Below are positions 16,217 to 25,462 of a stretch of DNA of 64,000 bases, piece by piece (position 1 is the stretch's first letter; every line of letters begins with the position of its first letter). The DNA lies in the NCBI RefSeq assembly GCF_947495315.1, contig NZ_CANLYD010000007.1, positions 227,769 through 291,768 of the forward strand, given 5' to 3'. The DNA is from an uncultured Aquimarina sp. GTDB lineage: Bacteria; Bacteroidota; Bacteroidia; Flavobacteriales; Flavobacteriaceae. A model generated the notes under the pieces. That model was given only the letters and a program-made list of their open reading frames with translations. It was not told the origin of the DNA and did no database searches. Both the position numbers and the translations under genes were made by a program.

Positions 16217-17152
16217 CTAAAATATGGCTCTTAAACCTAAGCTAAATGTTTGCCCTAATCCTTGAAAATTATTCCCTCTAACAATCTTTCCAAAAGATGC
16301 TTCCAAATTTAGAATGTCTGTCAATTGATATTTTCCTCCAAAACCTAAAGATGTAGAATTCTGAGCAAAATCATTTCCTAAATCAAGAAGAAAAGCTTGT
16401 TGGGTATTTATAAAAACTGTTGATTTTGATGTTGGAAAATAACTTAGAAAAGCACTCAAAGGTAAAAACAAACTGTTATTTGCAAAACGTTCGCTTACAT
16501 TTTCTTGTGATCCATCTGCCTCACTTGACTTTTCTCCAAAATTATATTTAAAATCTACTTCAGTAAAAAGCTGCCATTTATTACCTCCGAAAGTATGGTC
16601 AAAAAAGAATTTTGTTTCCCAGGCAAAACTTCTCTGATCCAAGAATGAAAAAACATCATCATTAACCGTATCAGGAGCATCTTCGAATACTGGAATAATA
16701 AACGATGTAGTAAAAGAGAAATTAGCTATACTTCTAAATGGTTGTACTCTAATCGCTGGAGCTATTGTAGTTAATCCAGATCTTCTATCATTTCCATTAT
16801 CTTCAAAAGAAAAAACATCCAAAGCTCCTTGACCTCCTAATGCATTTGACCTAACTTGAAAAACTGCTCCAACATTTATTCGTGAATTCTCGCTAATCCC
16901 TGTAAATATTTCTGTAGTATTCGTAAAGAATGTTTGTCTATCTATAGTAACAGAATTTGATCGAGAATCAGTTTGTTCAGTTTGTGTATAAATACTATTA
17001 AAAAATTTAATATCCCACTGTCCTTTTTTCAATAGTTTTGATGGTGTAAACTCTTGTATATTCGATACATCAGGATCATCATCCTGTGCAAATCCAAAAG
17101 TGATTGTTAGGCATAGAAAAAGTGTAGTTATGATATTTTTAGTTGATTTCAT
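16217..17152 (-). CDS. Hypothetical outer-membrane beta-barrel protein
   Basis: 311 residues. The signal peptide ITTLFLCLTITFGFAQ is followed by VSNIQEFTPSKLLKKGQWDIKFFNSIYTQT and then alternating hydrophobic strands ending FSLGLRAIF, typical of a 10-14-strand barrel with C-terminal Phe. No specific family recognised. It starts the minus-strand envelope cluster, 49 bp upstream of the GH113-like gene. Confidence 0.8.
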   Translation of the reverse strand: MKSTKNIITTLFLCLTITFGFAQDDDPDVSNIQEFTPSKLLKKGQWDIKFFNSIYTQTEQTDSRSNSVTIDRQTFFTNTTEIFTGISENSRINVGAVFQVRSNALGGQGALDVFSFEDNGNDRRSGLTTIAPAIRVQPFRSIANFSFTTSFIIPVFEDAPDTVNDDVFSFLDQRSFAWETKFFFDHTFGGNKWQLFTEVDFKYNFGEKSSEADGSQENVSERFANNSLFLPLSAFLSYFPTSKSTVFINTQQAFLLDLGNDFAQNSTSLGFGGKYQLTDILNLEASFGKIVRGNNFQGLGQTFSLGLRAIF

Positions 17153-17218
17153 GATGTAAGTAAATTATATGATTAAAGCATTTTAAGGATTGGTTACCCT
17201 ATTTGTATGATGTTATAT

Positions 17219-17929
17219 TTATTTGATGATATTTAAACTCCAGTTGTACGAGTAATACGATACTTTTGCTCCTGCAGGTATTTTTTCTTTTCTGAATTGA
17301 TTTACATAATCTATCTCAGAACCGTTTTGTGTAAAATCATCTTTGTACCATTCGAATATTTGAGAAAGCTGTACCTTTTTCCCTTTTACTTTGATAAAAT
17401 TAGGATTGTTTAAAGCTATTGTTGTCTGACGCTGTAGTTGCTTTTCCAAAATAGATGGTTTATATGCTTCTGGAATAATAGGAGGACATCCTAATCCTGC
17501 ACATACCAACACAAAATGAAAACGAGCTTCTGTTGGGAAGTTTTTTCGAAGAATCTTATTTTCTAAATCATTTAATGTCGTCGATTTACCAGCTAAAGTA
17601 TAAATAACTTTATCAAAAAAACCTTTGATATCCAATGGAGACTTTGTTGGGTAGTTATTTACAATCCCTTTTATCACAGATAGATTATATCCATTTATGA
17701 AGAACGCCTGATAAGTTTTAGCGTCGCTTTTGGAAACACTGATACCAGCAGCTATATCTAATAACTCATCTAAGGTCGCGGGATCATTTTTTATGGTTTT
17801 ATAATCAACTTTTCCATCGGTGACGTGCTCTTTGAAAAAAGCATCAGACTTCGTAAAAAAATCGGTTGTACTTTGAGAAAAACCAATAGTGACTGGAAGA
17901 AAAGCCAATAAGAAAATTAATTTTTTCAT
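17219..17929 (-). CDS. DUF547 protein, third copy
   Basis: 236 residues with a signal peptide (LIFLLAFLPVTIGFSQ). It keeps the full DUF547 pattern: TYQAFFINGYNLSVI, LENKILRKNF, RFHFVLVCAGLGCPPI (Cys143, Cys148) and a C-terminal YSYNWSLNIIK that matches the YDWSLNE ending of the two tandem copies at 3.8-5.3 kb, although the sequences are clearly divergent. It sits between the envelope cluster and the divergent flavoprotein/4Fe-4S pair, so DUF547 genes flank both halves of the locus. Function unknown. Confidence 0.88.
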   Translation of the reverse strand: MKKLIFLLAFLPVTIGFSQSTTDFFTKSDAFFKEHVTDGKVDYKTIKNDPATLDELLDIAAGISVSKSDAKTYQAFFINGYNLSVIKGIVNNYPTKSPLDIKGFFDKVIYTLAGKSTTLNDLENKILRKNFPTEARFHFVLVCAGLGCPPIIPEAYKPSILEKQLQRQTTIALNNPNFIKVKGKKVQLSQIFEWYKDDFTQNGSEIDYVNQFRKEKIPAGAKVSYYSYNWSLNIIK

Positions 17930-18250
17930 GATTTAATGTTTTTATAAACTTCATTAAATGAAGCTGTTTTTATATGAGTTAATATGGTTTATGTTTACCT
18001 TGGCAACTGGCATTGAGTCGAAGGGCATACTTGCTACTTACAAATTATTTTGGATTTGTTTAAAAGAAACTTATCTCCATTTCGAAAAGAGATTACTGTT
18101 CGAATTCCTTACCAAAACTTACAGAAGCACAGCTTTTTAGATTAATTCTAAATTATTAATTCTCTTTAAGTTCTTATATTTATGAACGACTTACAGACAG
18201 AAGCTTCATTTTTTAACACTAAAAATCGAATTCAACTAACACACAACTTT
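17930..18250. other. Divergent intergenic region
   Basis: About 320 bp between divergent genes. It includes TATATTTA at 18175-18182, one base off a -7 element, and at 18003-18027 a short, more GC-rich stretch (ACTGGCATTGAGTCGAAGGGC) that resembles a dispersed-repeat fragment. A 60-codon frame at 17958-18140 shows no protein character. Confidence 0.5.
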
Positions 18251-19552
18251 ATGGAACATATCGTAATTATCGGCAACGGAATTTCTGGTGTTACTGCTGC
18301 AAGGCATATCCGGAAAATGTCTGATAAAAAAATTACCCTTGTATCTGCCGAAACAGATTATTTCTTTTCTCGTACCGCTTTAATGTATGTTTATATGGGG
18401 CATATGAAATTTGAACATACCCAACCCTATGAAAATTGGTTTTGGGAAAAAAATCGAATAGAATTAAAAAAGGGGTTTGTTTCTAAAGTAGATCACCAAA
18501 AAAGTCAATTAATTTTCGATAGTGGAGAAAATCTGCAATATGACAAGCTTATTATTGCCACAGGCTCCAAACCAAATAAGTTCGGATGGCCAGGTCAGGA
18601 CCTGGATGGTGTAATGGGAATGTATCACAAACAAGATCTTGAAAATCTTGAAAAATACGCTCCTAATAATCAAATCTGTAAAAGAGCAGTAATTGTTGGT
18701 GGTGGCCTAATAGGAATTGAATTAGCAGAAATGCTAAACTCCCGAGGTGTTCCCGTTACTTTTTTGGTACGAGAAGATAGTTTCTGGAATGGAGTTCTTC
18801 CTGCTGGAGAAAGCGGAATGATTAACAGGCATATAAAGAATCATCATATTGATCTTCGTTTAGGGATGAATCTAAAAGAAATTATTGCTGATAATAACGG
18901 AAAGGTGAAAGCAGCAGTAATTCAGGAAACTGGAGAAGTGATCGATTGTGATGTTGTAGGTCTAACTGCTGGTGTATCACCAAATGTTAATTTCTTAAAA
19001 GATTCAGGCATTGAACTAGGAAGAGGTGTCAAAGTGAATCGCTTTCTAGAAACTAATATTCCTAATATTTATGCAATAGGTGATTGTGCAGAACAACATG
19101 AGGCTATTGGAAATAGAAGACCTATAGAAGCTGTTTGGTACACAGGTAGAATGATGGGCGAAACAGTTGCTCAGACTATATGTGGAAATAAATTAGAGTA
19201 TAAACCAGGACATTGGTTTAATAGCGCCAAATTTTTAGATATTGAGTATCAGACCTATGGATGGGTATTTGGCAAACCCAAAGAATATGAAGCACAATTT
19301 CATTGGATACATCAGGATGATACAAAGTGTGTTACCGTTTCTTACCATAAAGAAACCAGAGAGTTTCTTGGTATAAATACTTTTGGAATACGAATGCGTC
19401 AGGAAACATTTGACAAATGGCTAACAGAGAAAAAAGATGTGGATTATGTTATGGATCATCTAGCAGAAGCTAATTTCGATCCAGAATTTTTTAAACATTT
19501 CGAAAAAGATATTTTAAATGCTTTTCAAAAGCAACAAACAATAAACGCATAA
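18251..19552 (+). CDS. NAD(P)/FAD-dependent oxidoreductase (pyridine nucleotide-disulfide type)
   Basis: 433 residues from the ATG at 18251, which begins MEHIVIIGNGISGVTAARH and puts the FAD-binding GNGISG at the N-terminus; the frame is open from 18182 but those 23 residues are extra to the family. A second Rossmann motif GGGLIGIELAEML binds NAD(P)H, and IYAIGDCAEQ is the FAD-binding GD motif. The C-terminal ~100 residues (PGHWFNSAKFLDIEYQTYGWVFG) lack a redox-active CxxC. It ends 3 bp before a membrane 4Fe-4S protein, so the two probably form an NAD(P)H-to-ferredoxin-like electron transfer module. Confidence 0.9.
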   Translation: MEHIVIIGNGISGVTAARHIRKMSDKKITLVSAETDYFFSRTALMYVYMGHMKFEHTQPYENWFWEKNRIELKKGFVSKVDHQKSQLIFDSGENLQYDKLIIATGSKPNKFGWPGQDLDGVMGMYHKQDLENLEKYAPNNQICKRAVIVGGGLIGIELAEMLNSRGVPVTFLVREDSFWNGVLPAGESGMINRHIKNHHIDLRLGMNLKEIIADNNGKVKAAVIQETGEVIDCDVVGLTAGVSPNVNFLKDSGIELGRGVKVNRFLETNIPNIYAIGDCAEQHEAIGNRRPIEAVWYTGRMMGETVAQTICGNKLEYKPGHWFNSAKFLDIEYQTYGWVFGKPKEYEAQFHWIHQDDTKCVTVSYHKETREFLGINTFGIRMRQETFDKWLTEKKDVDYVMDHLAEANFDPEFFKHFEKDILNAFQKQQTINA

Positions 19553-19555
19553 ACC

Positions 19556-21193
19556 ATGGCAGTAGAAAGAAATATGGCATTAACAGGACAACCTCCTAAA
19601 AGCCTTAATACAATTCAAAAAATTGGTGTTCTTATCGGGATATCGGGATTACTAGTATTATTATTGGCATCTTTTAATTTAAACTTAGCCAACAAAGGAC
19701 TTTGGCTTACAATATCCTTATCAGCCTTAACAATAGGTATTATCATTTTTTCAAAAGGAGCATATGATAAAAAACTAGAAGGCATAAAAAATGATGGAGT
19801 TTGGTTTAAATCTATGTCATCAAGAGGAGTTCTTGCCTGGATTGCAGGAATAGTACTTACTGGTTTTTATGTTGTTTTATACTTTTTTGCCGAATTATTA
19901 GGATTAGGACAAGGAGTAGATGGAACAAATACAGGATTAGTAGGGTTATTTGATCCATTAAGTCGTTTGCTAAGTGGTAATCCGGCTAGTCAATGGTTTG
20001 TATATGGAACATTATATACGATTGCTATTGTTGGTTTTGGAATAAAGTTTTTGATGAAATATAAGCATAATCGCTATGAGCAATTGCGTACTATGAGTGT
20101 TATGTTTTTTCAAACAGCATTTGCTTTTGTAATACCAGAATTAATGGCTCGTTTAAATTCTGATACTTTTTCTTTGCCTTATAATGACCTAAAAAACATG
20201 TGGCCTCTTAATTATTATGCATTTGAACAATGGCGAGTAGATCAATTTATCAATGCGCAAACAATAGGGTTATTCTTTTTAATACTAGCTGTGCTAATGG
20301 TATTTGTAATTTCTCCTTGGCTGACCTATAAATATGGAAAAAGATGGTACTGCTCTTGGGTTTGTGGTTGTGGAGGATTAGCAGAAACTGCAGGAGATTC
20401 GTTTCGTCAATTATCTGACAAAAGTGTGAATGCATGGAAACTAGAAAGATGGATGATTCATACGGTATTAGTATTTTCTGTTATCATGACAGTAGCTACC
20501 ATTTCCACATTTTTAGGATACGATGCTACAAAATATTGGTTTACAAAAAATGTGTTTTTAATAAGCGTAGGTGTATTTTTAACCTTACTTTTTGCAGGTA
20601 TTCTTTATTACAAAAGAAATCAACTAAATAAAAGTGCTGTTACTGGAGCAGCTGGATTCTTCATCTTTACTATTGCATTTCTTGTTTTGATTAGTTTTGT
20701 CGATCTAAGTCAAATACAAATTCAAGCAAAATATTTTTCTTTTGGTTTGAACGACAAAAGTTACGCTGCTGATAGTGCACTAAGAGCTTTTTATGGTTTT
20801 GGTATTGGATCTATTTTCTCTGGGGTTATTGGTACTGGTTTTTATCCTATTCTAGGAAATCGCGTTTGGTGTCGTATGGGTTGCCCTATGGCAGGAATTC
20901 TAGGAATTCAACAACGATTGTTTTCTAAATTCAGAATTACAACTAATGGAGGGCAGTGTATCTCTTGCGGAAATTGTTCTACCTATTGCGAAATGGGAAT
21001 CGACGTAAGAGCATATGCACAAAAAGGTGAAAACATAGTAAGATCTAGTTGTGTGGGTTGCGGAATTTGTTCTGCTGTATGTCCAAGAGGTGTATTAAAA
21101 CTAGAAAATGATGGTTTAGATGGTAGAATAAATTCTAATGAGATTTTATTAGGAAATGATGTTGATCTAATGGATTTTGTAAATAATAAATAA
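19556..21193 (+). CDS. Multi-pass membrane 4Fe-4S protein (NapH/NosR/CcoG-like)
   Basis: 545 residues with about nine hydrophobic segments. Cys motifs: WYCSWVCGCGG (~265) and VWCRMGCPMAG (~442), each after a membrane segment as in NapH/NosR proteins, followed by two ferredoxin-type clusters CISCGNCSTYC and CVGCGICSAVCPRG in the C-terminal cytoplasmic tail. This layout suits a quinol- or flavoprotein-linked electron conduit. The upstream flavoprotein is its likely partner. Electron acceptor unknown; the arsenosugar locus 12 kb away is one possible client. Confidence 0.9.
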   Translation: MAVERNMALTGQPPKSLNTIQKIGVLIGISGLLVLLLASFNLNLANKGLWLTISLSALTIGIIIFSKGAYDKKLEGIKNDGVWFKSMSSRGVLAWIAGIVLTGFYVVLYFFAELLGLGQGVDGTNTGLVGLFDPLSRLLSGNPASQWFVYGTLYTIAIVGFGIKFLMKYKHNRYEQLRTMSVMFFQTAFAFVIPELMARLNSDTFSLPYNDLKNMWPLNYYAFEQWRVDQFINAQTIGLFFLILAVLMVFVISPWLTYKYGKRWYCSWVCGCGGLAETAGDSFRQLSDKSVNAWKLERWMIHTVLVFSVIMTVATISTFLGYDATKYWFTKNVFLISVGVFLTLLFAGILYYKRNQLNKSAVTGAAGFFIFTIAFLVLISFVDLSQIQIQAKYFSFGLNDKSYAADSALRAFYGFGIGSIFSGVIGTGFYPILGNRVWCRMGCPMAGILGIQQRLFSKFRITTNGGQCISCGNCSTYCEMGIDVRAYAQKGENIVRSSCVGCGICSAVCPRGVLKLENDGLDGRINSNEILLGNDVDLMDFVNNK

Positions 21194-21214
21194 AATTCAA
21201 TAGCTTCAATACAT

Positions 21215-21248
21215 AAAAAAACAGCCTAATCGATTAGGCTGTTTTTTT
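21215..21248. terminator. Bidirectional terminator
   Basis: Perfect palindrome of ~17-bp arms, core ACAGCCTAAT / ATTAGGCTGT flanked by A6 and T7. It separates the 4Fe-4S gene from the convergent histidine kinase. Confidence 0.92.
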
Positions 21249-21272
21249 ATGTAAAAGGTTAGGCTGTAAATT

Positions 21273-22556
21273 TTAAGCGCTCATCGTGTGTGGAAAATAC
21301 AGACTAATTGTTGTTCCTTTATTATACTCACTTTCTATTTCCAAAACTCCGTTTTGCTTTTCTACTAGTTTCTTAGCGATGCTTAGGCCAAATCCGGTAC
21401 CTCTTTCATTTTCTGTTCCTGTTGTAGAATTATTCTTTTCTGTAGTAAAAAGATCATAAAGACTCTCATTACGTATTCCTATTCCTTTGTCCTCTATCAC
21501 TATTCTTACTTGTCCTCCTATTTTTTCGGATTTTACTATAATATCAGATCCTCGATGAGAAAACTTTATCGCATTCGCAATCAAATTTCGCATAACAGTT
21601 TCCATCATAGCCGGATTAATAGTAACCTTTAGATCTTTTGGTAATTCATTTATTAAACTAATTTCTTTATTTTTTGTTTTTAAATCAGAAAATGCAAAAA
21701 CTTTATCTACGATAACAGAAATTTTCTTCGTTTCTAGCAAAACCTGTGATTGCTTTTTATAAATATTACCCCATTCTAGTAAATCTTCTAACAAATTATT
21801 CCCTTTGTCAGCAGCCTCTTTTATCATATTCTTTATCTGATCACGTTCCTGAATATTATCCACTTCATCTACCATATCGATAAGAGACCTTAATTGATAG
21901 AAAGGAGTTCTAAGATCATGTCCAATAATTCTAAAGAGATCATCTTTTGATTGATTCATTTCTTTAAGCTCCTCATTTTTGATACTTATCAATCTATTTG
22001 CCTCTTTTACTTTTCTGGATAGCTGTACGAGTAGACGTTGACAAAAATATGCCATCAGACCACCTCCACTTACAATCACAAAATAAAATGCTAATTTCTC
22101 TATCGGAAATTTAGGGTAATAAAACATACATAATGTGATGAAAATAAAATTAATGGTAAGTAAAAAGATAATATGTCTAAAATGCACCAACATTCCCACA
22201 GCAAAAAATAGTAGAGATACAATTACTTCTACTTTTAAAAAGAATGATTCAAATTCGAAATTAGGGTCTAGTACTCCATAAAAAAGTGAAGACATCATTC
22301 CTAAAACAATAGTATATACCGAAAGCGTAAGTAATCTAGACTTTCTGATCAAACCACCTTTCTGTAATAATAAACCAATAGTAACTATTGTGAAAGTGAT
22401 AACTGCCCTTTTAAAATAGACACTTAGCCCTCCTTCATTATACTCTACGACACCATCTAATATTATTCCTGGCAATGCAATAAACATTACAGTGAACAAC
22501 ACTTTGTCAAATTGAAAGAACTTGGGTAATTTTCGGGATGTATTACTAATATTCAT
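21273..22556 (-). CDS. Membrane sensor histidine kinase (HisKA/HATPase)
   Basis: 427 residues. The N-terminal ~180 residues carry six hydrophobic segments, then a short coiled coil (SRKVKEANRLISIKNEELKEMN) leads to the H-box IGHDLRTPFYQL with the phospho-accepting His, followed by N (MRNLIANAIKFS), G1 (DKGIGI) and G2 (GTGFGLSIAKKL) boxes. No receiver domain and no response regulator gene is adjacent, so it is an orphan kinase here. Signal unknown. Confidence 0.92.
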   Translation of the reverse strand: MNISNTSRKLPKFFQFDKVLFTVMFIALPGIILDGVVEYNEGGLSVYFKRAVITFTIVTIGLLLQKGGLIRKSRLLTLSVYTIVLGMMSSLFYGVLDPNFEFESFFLKVEVIVSLLFFAVGMLVHFRHIIFLLTINFIFITLCMFYYPKFPIEKLAFYFVIVSGGGLMAYFCQRLLVQLSRKVKEANRLISIKNEELKEMNQSKDDLFRIIGHDLRTPFYQLRSLIDMVDEVDNIQERDQIKNMIKEAADKGNNLLEDLLEWGNIYKKQSQVLLETKKISVIVDKVFAFSDLKTKNKEISLINELPKDLKVTINPAMMETVMRNLIANAIKFSHRGSDIIVKSEKIGGQVRIVIEDKGIGIRNESLYDLFTTEKNNSTTGTENERGTGFGLSIAKKLVEKQNGVLEIESEYNKGTTISLYFPHTMSA

Positions 22557-22797
22557 ATCAATATCAATTTATTTAGCCCCGTTAAACTTTATATAGAAAC
22601 AGAAATTAAACTTCAACCATATCGTTAAAGTTAACAAAAAAATCGATAAAAAGCATCTTTTTGTTTGTTTTTTACAAAAAAAGTAAGAACACAGGTACAT
22701 TTACTCACGATTATACGATCGTTAAAATTGTCTTTTTTTATTAATTCTTGTTGGTATCTCGTAAAAGTTTCGTCTAAGTGTCTATAGCAATACATAG

Positions 22798-23295
22798 ATG
22801 ATACACAAATTTTTCATAATATTAGTAGCCTATTCTTTTTTTGGTAATCAAATAATGGTCCAGAAAAAATACCAAAGAGAATATTACAGTGATGGCTCTA
22901 TAAAAGCTGAAGGTTGGAAGAAGGATAATCAAAAGGTAGATTATTGGTATACATATCATCCTAACGGAAATATTTTAGAGCAAGGACATTATAGAAATAA
23001 TAAGAAAGAAGGATATTGGTATTTCTATTCCTCAGAAAGCAAACTCATTAAAGAAGGACATTTTATAAATGATAAAGCAGAAAAATGGTGGATTATTTAC
23101 GATATTGCCGCAAGTAGTCAGAAAGATCAAATTATCAAAAAATATCAATACCAAAATAACAAAAAAAATGGGTACTGCCTATTATACAAAAATGATAAGC
23201 TCTTTAAAGCAGAAAAATACGTTGATGATCATAAAATGGGAGAATGGACAGATGTTTTTAGCTTTAAAAAAGACAATCCCAATGCTTCACTATAA
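22798..23295 (+). CDS. MORN-repeat protein, YwqK-like
   Basis: 165 residues. A weak N-terminal hydrophobic segment precedes tandem MORN-type repeats: YYSDGSIKAEGWKKDNQKVDYWYTYHPNG, NILEQGHYRNNKKEGYWYFYSSES, KLIKEGHFINDKAEKWWI and a degenerate fourth. Such repeats form beta-hairpin stacks and occur in proteins annotated as YwqK-family antitoxin, though no toxin partner is visible. Its stop codon directly abuts the ATG of the GT2 gene, so it is first in the glycosyltransferase operon. Confidence 0.85.
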   Translation: MIHKFFIILVAYSFFGNQIMVQKKYQREYYSDGSIKAEGWKKDNQKVDYWYTYHPNGNILEQGHYRNNKKEGYWYFYSSESKLIKEGHFINDKAEKWWIIYDIAASSQKDQIIKKYQYQNNKKNGYCLLYKNDKLFKAEKYVDDHKMGEWTDVFSFKKDNPNASL

Positions 23296-23988
23296 ATGAA
23301 TCCCATAATCAAAGTTATCATACCTGCCTATAATGAAGAGGACTCTGTAGGTCATGTAATTAATGAAATTCCTAACCAAGTTTCTGAAATAATTGTCGTG
23401 AGTAATAACTCGACAGACAATACCGAAGCAGTAGCAAAACAAGCTGGTGCTGTTGTACTAAGAGAGGAAAGAATGGGATATGGATATGCCTGTCTTAAAG
23501 GTTTAGAGTATGTTGCTTCGCAAAAAATTACACCAGAAATTATCGTATTTCTAGATGGTGATTATAGTGACTACCCTGAAGAATTGACAAAGATTATTGA
23601 ACCTATTATCAATCAAGATATCGATATGGTCATTGGCGCAAGAGATAAAAAATTAAGAGAATCAGGTTCTATGACCGTTCCACAGATTTTTGGGAATTGG
23701 CTTGCTACAAGTTTAATGAAACTTTTTTTTGGAGCAAAATTCACAGATTTAGGACCTTTTAGAGCAATTAAATACAATAAGCTTCTGGAATTAAATATGG
23801 AAGATAAAACCTATGGATGGACAATAGAAATGCAACTAAAAGCAATAAAAAAGCAGTTTACCTATATAGAAGTCCCTGTTCGTTATAAAAAGAGAATAGG
23901 CGTCTCAAAAGTTTCAGGAACCATAAAAGGTGCTATCTTTGCAGGCGTTAAGATTTTAAGTTGGATTTTTAAATATAGCTTTGCATAA
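23296..23988 (+). CDS. Family 2 glycosyltransferase, dolichyl-phosphate-mannose-synthase-like
   Basis: 230-residue soluble GT-A enzyme: KVIIPAYNEEDSVGHVI at the start, IIVVSNNSTDNTEAVA, GYGYACLKGLEY and the metal motif FLDGDYSDYP (DGD). It ends KYSFA without membrane segments, like DPM1-type polyprenyl-phosphate sugar synthases, which make lipid-linked sugar donors at the inner membrane. Its stop overlaps the next start (TAATG). Together with the GT-C gene two positions downstream it would provide the lipid-linked donor. Confidence 0.9.
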   Translation: MNPIIKVIIPAYNEEDSVGHVINEIPNQVSEIIVVSNNSTDNTEAVAKQAGAVVLREERMGYGYACLKGLEYVASQKITPEIIVFLDGDYSDYPEELTKIIEPIINQDIDMVIGARDKKLRESGSMTVPQIFGNWLATSLMKLFFGAKFTDLGPFRAIKYNKLLELNMEDKTYGWTIEMQLKAIKKQFTYIEVPVRYKKRIGVSKVSGTIKGAIFAGVKILSWIFKYSFA

Positions 23989-25460
23989 TGGATATTGCTA
24001 TCATTGTTATTTATACAGTAGCTTTACTAATAATTTTCTTGTACAGTTTGGCACAGTTGAATTTACTTTTCAACTATCTTAAGTCTCGTAAACTGGACGA
24101 TAATTCTCCTACTTTTGACCTTTCCAAAGAAGAAGAGACTCCTTACGTTACTATTCAATTGCCAGTGTATAATGAACTCTATGTGATGGAACGTTTACTG
24201 GATAACATTGCACTATTAGAGTACCCTAAAGACAAGTTAGAAATACAGGTGTTAGATGATTCTACAGATGAATCTGTGGATACTACCGCAGCTCATGTTA
24301 AGCAACTACAAAATGCTGGTTTAGATATTCAACATATCTGTAGAGAAGATCGCTCTGGGTTTAAAGCAGGAGCCTTAAAAGAAGGATTAAAAATTGCTAA
24401 AGGTGAATATATAGCAATCTTTGATGCTGATTTTCTTCCTGGTAAAAAATGGTTGTTACAAACAATACCTTATTTCAAAAAAGAAAACATTGGTGTTGTA
24501 CAAACTCGCTGGGGGCATATCAATCGAAACTATTCTATGTTGACTAAAATTCAGGCTTTTGCACTGGATTTTCATTTCACGATGGAGCAAGTTGGTCGTA
24601 ATTATAAAGATCACTTTATTAATTTTAATGGAACCGCAGGTGTGTGGAGAAAGAAATGTATTGAGGATGCCGGAAACTGGCAAGGAGATACATTAACAGA
24701 AGATTTAGATTTAAGCTATAGAGCACAGCTCAAAAAATGGAAATTCAAATATCTTGAAGAAGTAGAAACTCCTGCAGAATTACCAGTTGTTATTAGTGCT
24801 GCCCGTTCACAACAATTTAGATGGAACAAAGGTGCCGCAGAAAATTTCCAGAAACTATATTGGAAAATGCTGAAAGACAAAACGGTACCCTTTAAAACTA
24901 AATTTCATAGTTTCTTTCACTTACTAAATAGTAGTATGTTTTTATTAGTACTACTAGTTGCAATATTAAGTGTTCCAGTGATGTACATTAAAAACAGTAA
25001 TCCAATGTTTAGCTGGTACTTTAATGTAATTGCCTTCTTTGCATTAAGTACGGTGATATTTTTCTTCTGTTACTGGCATACCTTTAAGAAAATCCATAGT
25101 GGTGGATTTTGGAATTTTATAGAATACATAAAAATGTTTTTTACCTTCTTCTCTATAGCTATGGGGTTCTCTGTACATAATTCAATGGCAGTTTTAGAAG
25201 GTCATTTCGGAAAGAAAAGTGAATTTGTCAGAACACCAAAATTTAATATAAATACACTTAAGGATTCCTGGAAAGGAAATAAATACGTGAATAAGAATAT
25301 TTCTGGAAATACAATCATAGAAGCATTCCTTATGTGCTATTTTGCATTTGCTTTATACAGTGCCTTTAAACTTCAGGACTTTGGATTGTTTTTATTTCAC
25401 ATCATGTTATTCCTTGGATTTGGGTTTGTATTCTTTAAGTCAGTTACTTCTAAAATATAA
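23988..25460 (+). CDS. Cellulose-synthase-like processive family 2 glycosyltransferase
   Basis: 490 residues: one N-terminal membrane segment, a GT2 domain with VLDDSTDES, FDADFLPG (DxD), TEDLDLSYRA (TED catalytic base) and QQFRWNKGAA (Q-x-x-RW acceptor motif), then four to five C-terminal membrane helices. The full D, DxD, TED, QxxRW set marks an active inverting, CesA-like enzyme; this length fits glucosyl- or mannosyl-transferases acting on lipids or short glycans. Middle gene of the operon. Confidence 0.92.
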   Translation: MDIAIIVIYTVALLIIFLYSLAQLNLLFNYLKSRKLDDNSPTFDLSKEEETPYVTIQLPVYNELYVMERLLDNIALLEYPKDKLEIQVLDDSTDESVDTTAAHVKQLQNAGLDIQHICREDRSGFKAGALKEGLKIAKGEYIAIFDADFLPGKKWLLQTIPYFKKENIGVVQTRWGHINRNYSMLTKIQAFALDFHFTMEQVGRNYKDHFINFNGTAGVWRKKCIEDAGNWQGDTLTEDLDLSYRAQLKKWKFKYLEEVETPAELPVVISAARSQQFRWNKGAAENFQKLYWKMLKDKTVPFKTKFHSFFHLLNSSMFLLVLLVAILSVPVMYIKNSNPMFSWYFNVIAFFALSTVIFFFCYWHTFKKIHSGGFWNFIEYIKMFFTFFSIAMGFSVHNSMAVLEGHFGKKSEFVRTPKFNINTLKDSWKGNKYVNKNISGNTIIEAFLMCYFAFALYSAFKLQDFGLFLFHIMLFLGFGFVFFKSVTSKI

Positions 25461-25462
25461 TA

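Noticed and set aside
17958..18140. 60-codon plus-strand ORF between the third DUF547 gene and the flavoprotein
   Set aside because: No signal peptide logic or family pattern; it crosses a GC-shifted repeat-like fragment and sits in the promoter region of a divergent pair.
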